64,000 bases of DNA from DASUNP01 sp963728545 (GTDB lineage: Bacteria > Acidobacteriota > Blastocatellia > UBA7656): contig CAVSKO010000002.1 in NCBI GenBank assembly GCA_963728545.1, forward strand, positions 2,480,001 through 2,544,000, given 5' to 3'. The notes under the pieces were generated by a model that searched no databases, was not told the DNA's origin, and saw only the letters and a list, made by a program, of their open reading frames with translations. How positions within the stretch are numbered: position 1 is the stretch's first letter; each line of letters begins with the position of its first letter. The translations under genes were made by a program, and so were the position numbers. Positions 61,767-64,000 of this stretch are shown one piece after another.

Positions 61767-62033
61767 TCAGTGCGCGTAGTGCATCAGGTAATACGCGCGG
61801 TCAAAGTCATAGGCGGGATGATTGCGAACATTCAGCAGATTAAATGCCCAGGCGCGTGTTATCGCGCTCATCCTTCCCCATTCTCTGAAATCACCTTTAG
61901 AGCTGTGGTGCGCTCGGTGGCATCGCTTGTGAGTCGGAGCGGTATGTTTGCCGCCCCTGCTCTTATAGATGGGGTGATGATATTCAATCTCATCCTGCGA
62001 GGTGATCGGCTGTTGGCAGAGGTAGCAAATCAT
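61767..62033 (-). CDS. HNH endonuclease-like protein (element 2)
   Basis: ATG 62033 (88 aa) is preceded by AGGAGG and overlaps the upstream stop as ATGA; the frame is open to 62069. ICYLCQQPI, IEYHHPIYKSRGG, HKRCHRAHHSSKGD and the shared WAFNLLNVRNHPAYDFDRAYYL relate it to 36675-37067. HNH nucleases cut DNA at metal-dependent sites. Confidence 0.78.
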   Translation of the reverse strand: MICYLCQQPITSQDEIEYHHPIYKSRGGKHTAPTHKRCHRAHHSSKGDFREWGRMSAITRAWAFNLLNVRNHPAYDFDRAYYLMHYAH

Positions 62034-62299
62034 ATTGCGATACCTCCTAGCCTGATTTCGCGCTGACATCGCGTGTGCGGGCAGCTTGTATGCTCGCAGG
62101 CTTTCTTGATGAGGATTCCTGATACCTGTTCAGAGCCTTTCCAAGCCTCTTGCTCGTCTAGCTCTTGCTCAAGCTTGATAGAGAAATCGTGATAGCCTTC
62201 ATCGGCCATCAGGCGTTGGACTTCATCAAACTCCGATTCAGTGAAGTTGTAGAGTTCTTCAGAGTAGATTTCTGAATCGAATTTCGATATGCTTGTCAT
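62030..62299 (-). CDS. Small hypothetical protein upstream of the HNH gene
   Basis: ATG 62299 (89 aa). Acidic and helical (NFTESEFDEVQRLMADEGYHDFSIKLEQELDEQEAWKG) with C-terminal cysteines (CEHTSCPHTRC). First gene of the minus-strand operon 62299-61023. No family recognised. Confidence 0.6.
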   Translation of the reverse strand: MTSISKFDSEIYSEELYNFTESEFDEVQRLMADEGYHDFSIKLEQELDEQEAWKGSEQVSGILIKKACEHTSCPHTRCQREIRLGGIAI

Positions 62300-62527
62300 T
62301 GAGTTGACCTTTCTCCCGTGTTTGCGCACGGGTGGCAATTCAAGGCTCAGGTGCTACCAACACTTGAGCCTTTACCGTTTTAGCCTCTGATTTCGATTGC
62401 TGTTGTCAGCCGGTGAGTGTCTTACTCTTTCCTGCCTTGCGCCCGTCGCTACTTTGATCCTTCTGCTTCGATCCTCTTTCGCTTCGCGCTTGCTTTTCAA
62501 ATAACTGCTTGGTATGATGATAATATA

Positions 62528-62573
62528 GCAGGGATGCTAGTTTATGTCAAGATAAATATTCGCAGGGATGCTA
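62528..62573. promoter_or_regulatory. Direct repeats in front of the HTH gene at 62671
   Basis: GCAGGGATGCTA occurs at 62528-62539 and 62562-62573, 34 bp apart, in a very AT-rich stretch between divergent genes. They are likely binding sites of the downstream HTH protein or of the polymerase regulator. Confidence 0.5.
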
Positions 62574-62670
62574 TTTATTTTATTTTATTTTTATAGCCTC
62601 TGTGCTAGTATTTGATTCTAGCAACCTGGCTACATTAGAGTGTCGGGCGATGACAAAGAAAGAGGCGAAG

Positions 62671-62898
62671 ATGTACACAATCAGAGAAGCCGCGCAATTA
62701 ACCGGCGCGTCAACTTCGAGCATTCGCGTTTGGCTCAGTGATGAGGCCGAAAGAAAGAAACGCTTCCCTGGCGCTCGGAAAGAGTCAACACCAATGGGTG
62801 AATATTGGCTTATCCCTGAAACCGACATCAAGGATTATGAGAATCCTGGCCGGGGTAGACCTCGGAAGGATGCCAGCAAGAAAAAGGGCAAAGGATGA
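62671..62898 (+). CDS. Excisionase-like HTH protein near the right end of element 2
   Basis: ATG 62671 follows AGAGG; ATG 62650 is an alternative. 75 aa: YTIREAAQLTGASTSSIRVWLSDEAERKKRFPGARKE, YWLIPETDIKDYENPGRGRPRKD, a MerR/excisionase fold with a basic tail. It may control excision or the divergent HNH operon. Confidence 0.75.
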   Translation: MYTIREAAQLTGASTSSIRVWLSDEAERKKRFPGARKESTPMGEYWLIPETDIKDYENPGRGRPRKDASKKKGKG

Positions 62899-62996
62899 GC
62901 CGCAATGATAGCCACATCCAAAGGCCGAAATGGAGCGGAGTTACGAGCGGCGCGAGGCTTAATGCCGAGACGCCGCCGCGATATGCCTACTTCATC

Positions 62997-63020
62997 GAAT
63001 GATTGACCATATGATTGACC
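62997..63020. repeat. Arm-type direct repeat of element 2, right end
   Basis: GAATGATTGACC (62997-63008) and ATATGATTGACC (63009-63020) are adjacent copies, matching 42624-42647. They sit 48 bp from att3 on the element side, as expected for integrase arm sites. Confidence 0.65.
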
Positions 63021-63049
63021 AAAAAAGAAAAAGGCGGCAAAAGCCGCCT
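63021..63049 (-). terminator. Rho-independent terminator after tRNA-Val
   Basis: On the minus strand AGGCGGC-x4-GCCGCCT is followed by TTTTTCTTTTTT. It terminates tRNA transcription with element-borne sequence. Confidence 0.85.
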
Positions 63050-63067
63050 CTAACCTCTTTATTTGCA

Positions 63068-63140
<73 letters not shown>

Positions 63141-63258
63141 GTAAAAAATTCAAGTTTCAAACTTAACAGACCGTCGCAAACAGTGTCAACCCTGGCCTAA
63201 TTTCTCACATTTCGACGAGCAAGGCTCGCATCTCTCACGCTTCAGAATCATTACCGCG

Positions 63259-64000
63259 TCAATAATTTATCCTCTGCCCAACAGGGGCCAGCGCGGGAAT
63301 TCTGGATGATAGCACCCCTTGAGCTACGTAAAGTCGCGCCATTAACCGCACCTCATTGCGCTGGAATCGGTCGGCAATCGCTTTCGCCCTGTCAAAGTCT
63401 GCGCGGGCGAGTTCGGTTGTATCTTTCGCACATTGGAAAACCAGGCTGAATAGCACGCTCGGTCCTTGCGAGATCAACTCGCCCTCTCGGAAGTTGCGCC
63501 CGTACTCGAACCCGTCCAGAATCGATGCGGCGGCGACCAGCGTGTTGAGATGATCGACGATAGGCTCGATTATCTCGAAGCTTTTGACAGGATCAATGCG
63601 CGCGTAGTTGCGCGCGATCTCGAGCAGCGTATTAAGCTCGCTTGAATCATTCGCCTGATCGCCTAACAGGCTCCGCGCTTCTTCAAGCATCTCCATCACC
63701 GCTTTCTTATCGGCTTTGCCTATTGCCGCAGTCGCCATCTGGACGAGAAGATTGGCGCGATCTTCGGGCTGAGCCTCCGACAACAGGCGTTTAACGTCAT
63801 TGAGCTTACCGCGCCCGGCTTCACGCCAAACCGTGCGCCGGTCAACGTCGCTCAGCAATGACGTTCGCTGAGGCTCTGAAATGTGCTCGCTTATGATCTG
63901 GCGGGCGCGATCAGTGTCGCCCTCTTCTATCGCTTTCTGTGCTGCCTGCTGATAGATCTTTTCGCGGTACTCTTCGGGAGATTTGTTCGCGGCATTGACC
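63259..64000 (-). CDS. Helical-repeat hypothetical protein, 5' end outside the window
   Basis: The frame is open from the right edge to the stop at 63259 (about 246 residues seen). It is alpha-helical with repeat-like units (EYREKIYQQAAQKAIEEGDTDRARQIISEHI, LLVQMATAAIGKADKKAVMEMLEEARSLLG). Such TPR-like proteins are common in Acidobacteriota. A TTG at 63858 is not a credible start because the frame and repeats continue upstream. Function unknown. Confidence 0.7.
   Translation of the reverse strand, partial: VNAANKSPEEYREKIYQQAAQKAIEEGDTDRARQIISEHISEPQRTSLLSDVDRRTVWREAGRGKLNDVKRLLSEAQPEDRANLLVQMATAAIGKADKKAVMEMLEEARSLLGDQANDSSELNTLLEIARNYARIDPVKSFEIIEPIVDHLNTLVAAASILDGFEYGRNFREGELISQGPSVLFSLVFQCAKDTTELARADFDRAKAIADRFQRNEVRLMARLYVAQGVLSSRIPALAPVGQRINY

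Overview
The window looks like an Acidobacteriota chromosome, most likely Blastocatellia-like. This is inferred from a large MacB/FtsX permease of the acidobacterial ADOP type, a class III lanthipeptide synthetase, GC-rich host genes and abundant IS remnants. No taxonomic search could be run. The host part (1-27456, and from 63069 to the end) is visibly GC-richer than the 27.5-63.1 kb segment, which is made of two mobile elements.

Host left part. 1-7802 holds a Ser/Thr kinase start, a nucleotidyltransferase-fold protein and an acyl-CoA catabolic set: two MaoC-type hydratases, a class III CoA-transferase and an acyl-CoA dehydrogenase. An IS with an 8-bp target duplication splits this set, and a frameshifted FAD glycerol-3-phosphate dehydrogenase lies beside it. 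A secreted subtilase and an APH-like kinase follow. 10.5-14.9 kb is an arsenic island: two ArsR repressors, a 46-aa membrane protein, an aquaporin, a small membrane protein, arsenate reductase, an ArsI-like lyase, an ArsN2-like acetyltransferase and a secreted double-cupin protein. 15.1-18.2 kb has a GDP-mannose 3,5-epimerase and a GT-C membrane glycosyltransferase.

18.3-27.2 kb is a class III lanthipeptide locus on the minus strand: an AraC regulator, a 55-aa precursor, an internal hairpin, a three-domain LanKC synthetase, an ADOP permease and an ABC exporter broken by an IS200/IS605 insertion. The precursor has an ILxLQ leader box and two S-x2-S-x3-C labionin motifs.

27457-63110 is a tandem array of two integrative elements at the 3' end of tRNA-Val(GAC). 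Three copies of a 43-bp tRNA-derived att core bound them, 15,000 and 20,611 bp apart. Each element has its own tyrosine integrase and its own pair of arm-type direct repeats. Both carry a homologous module: a small protein and a Crp-like regulator, a divergent XRE regulator, a TPR protein, and a small secreted CxC peptide gene whose start overlaps the TPR gene head-to-head. I propose this module as a candidate peptide-signalling or lysis-lysogeny-like switch. Both also share a DUF-HNH pair. Element 1 cargo is a secreted protein, a TIR-TPR protein and an IS. Element 2 cargo is a DUF3987-type replication protein, a membrane caspase-TPR operon and a type II restriction-modification pair.

Three genes (glpD, the DUF3987 protein and the methyltransferase) are each restored by removing one base. 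This fits assembly indels at least as well as true decay.
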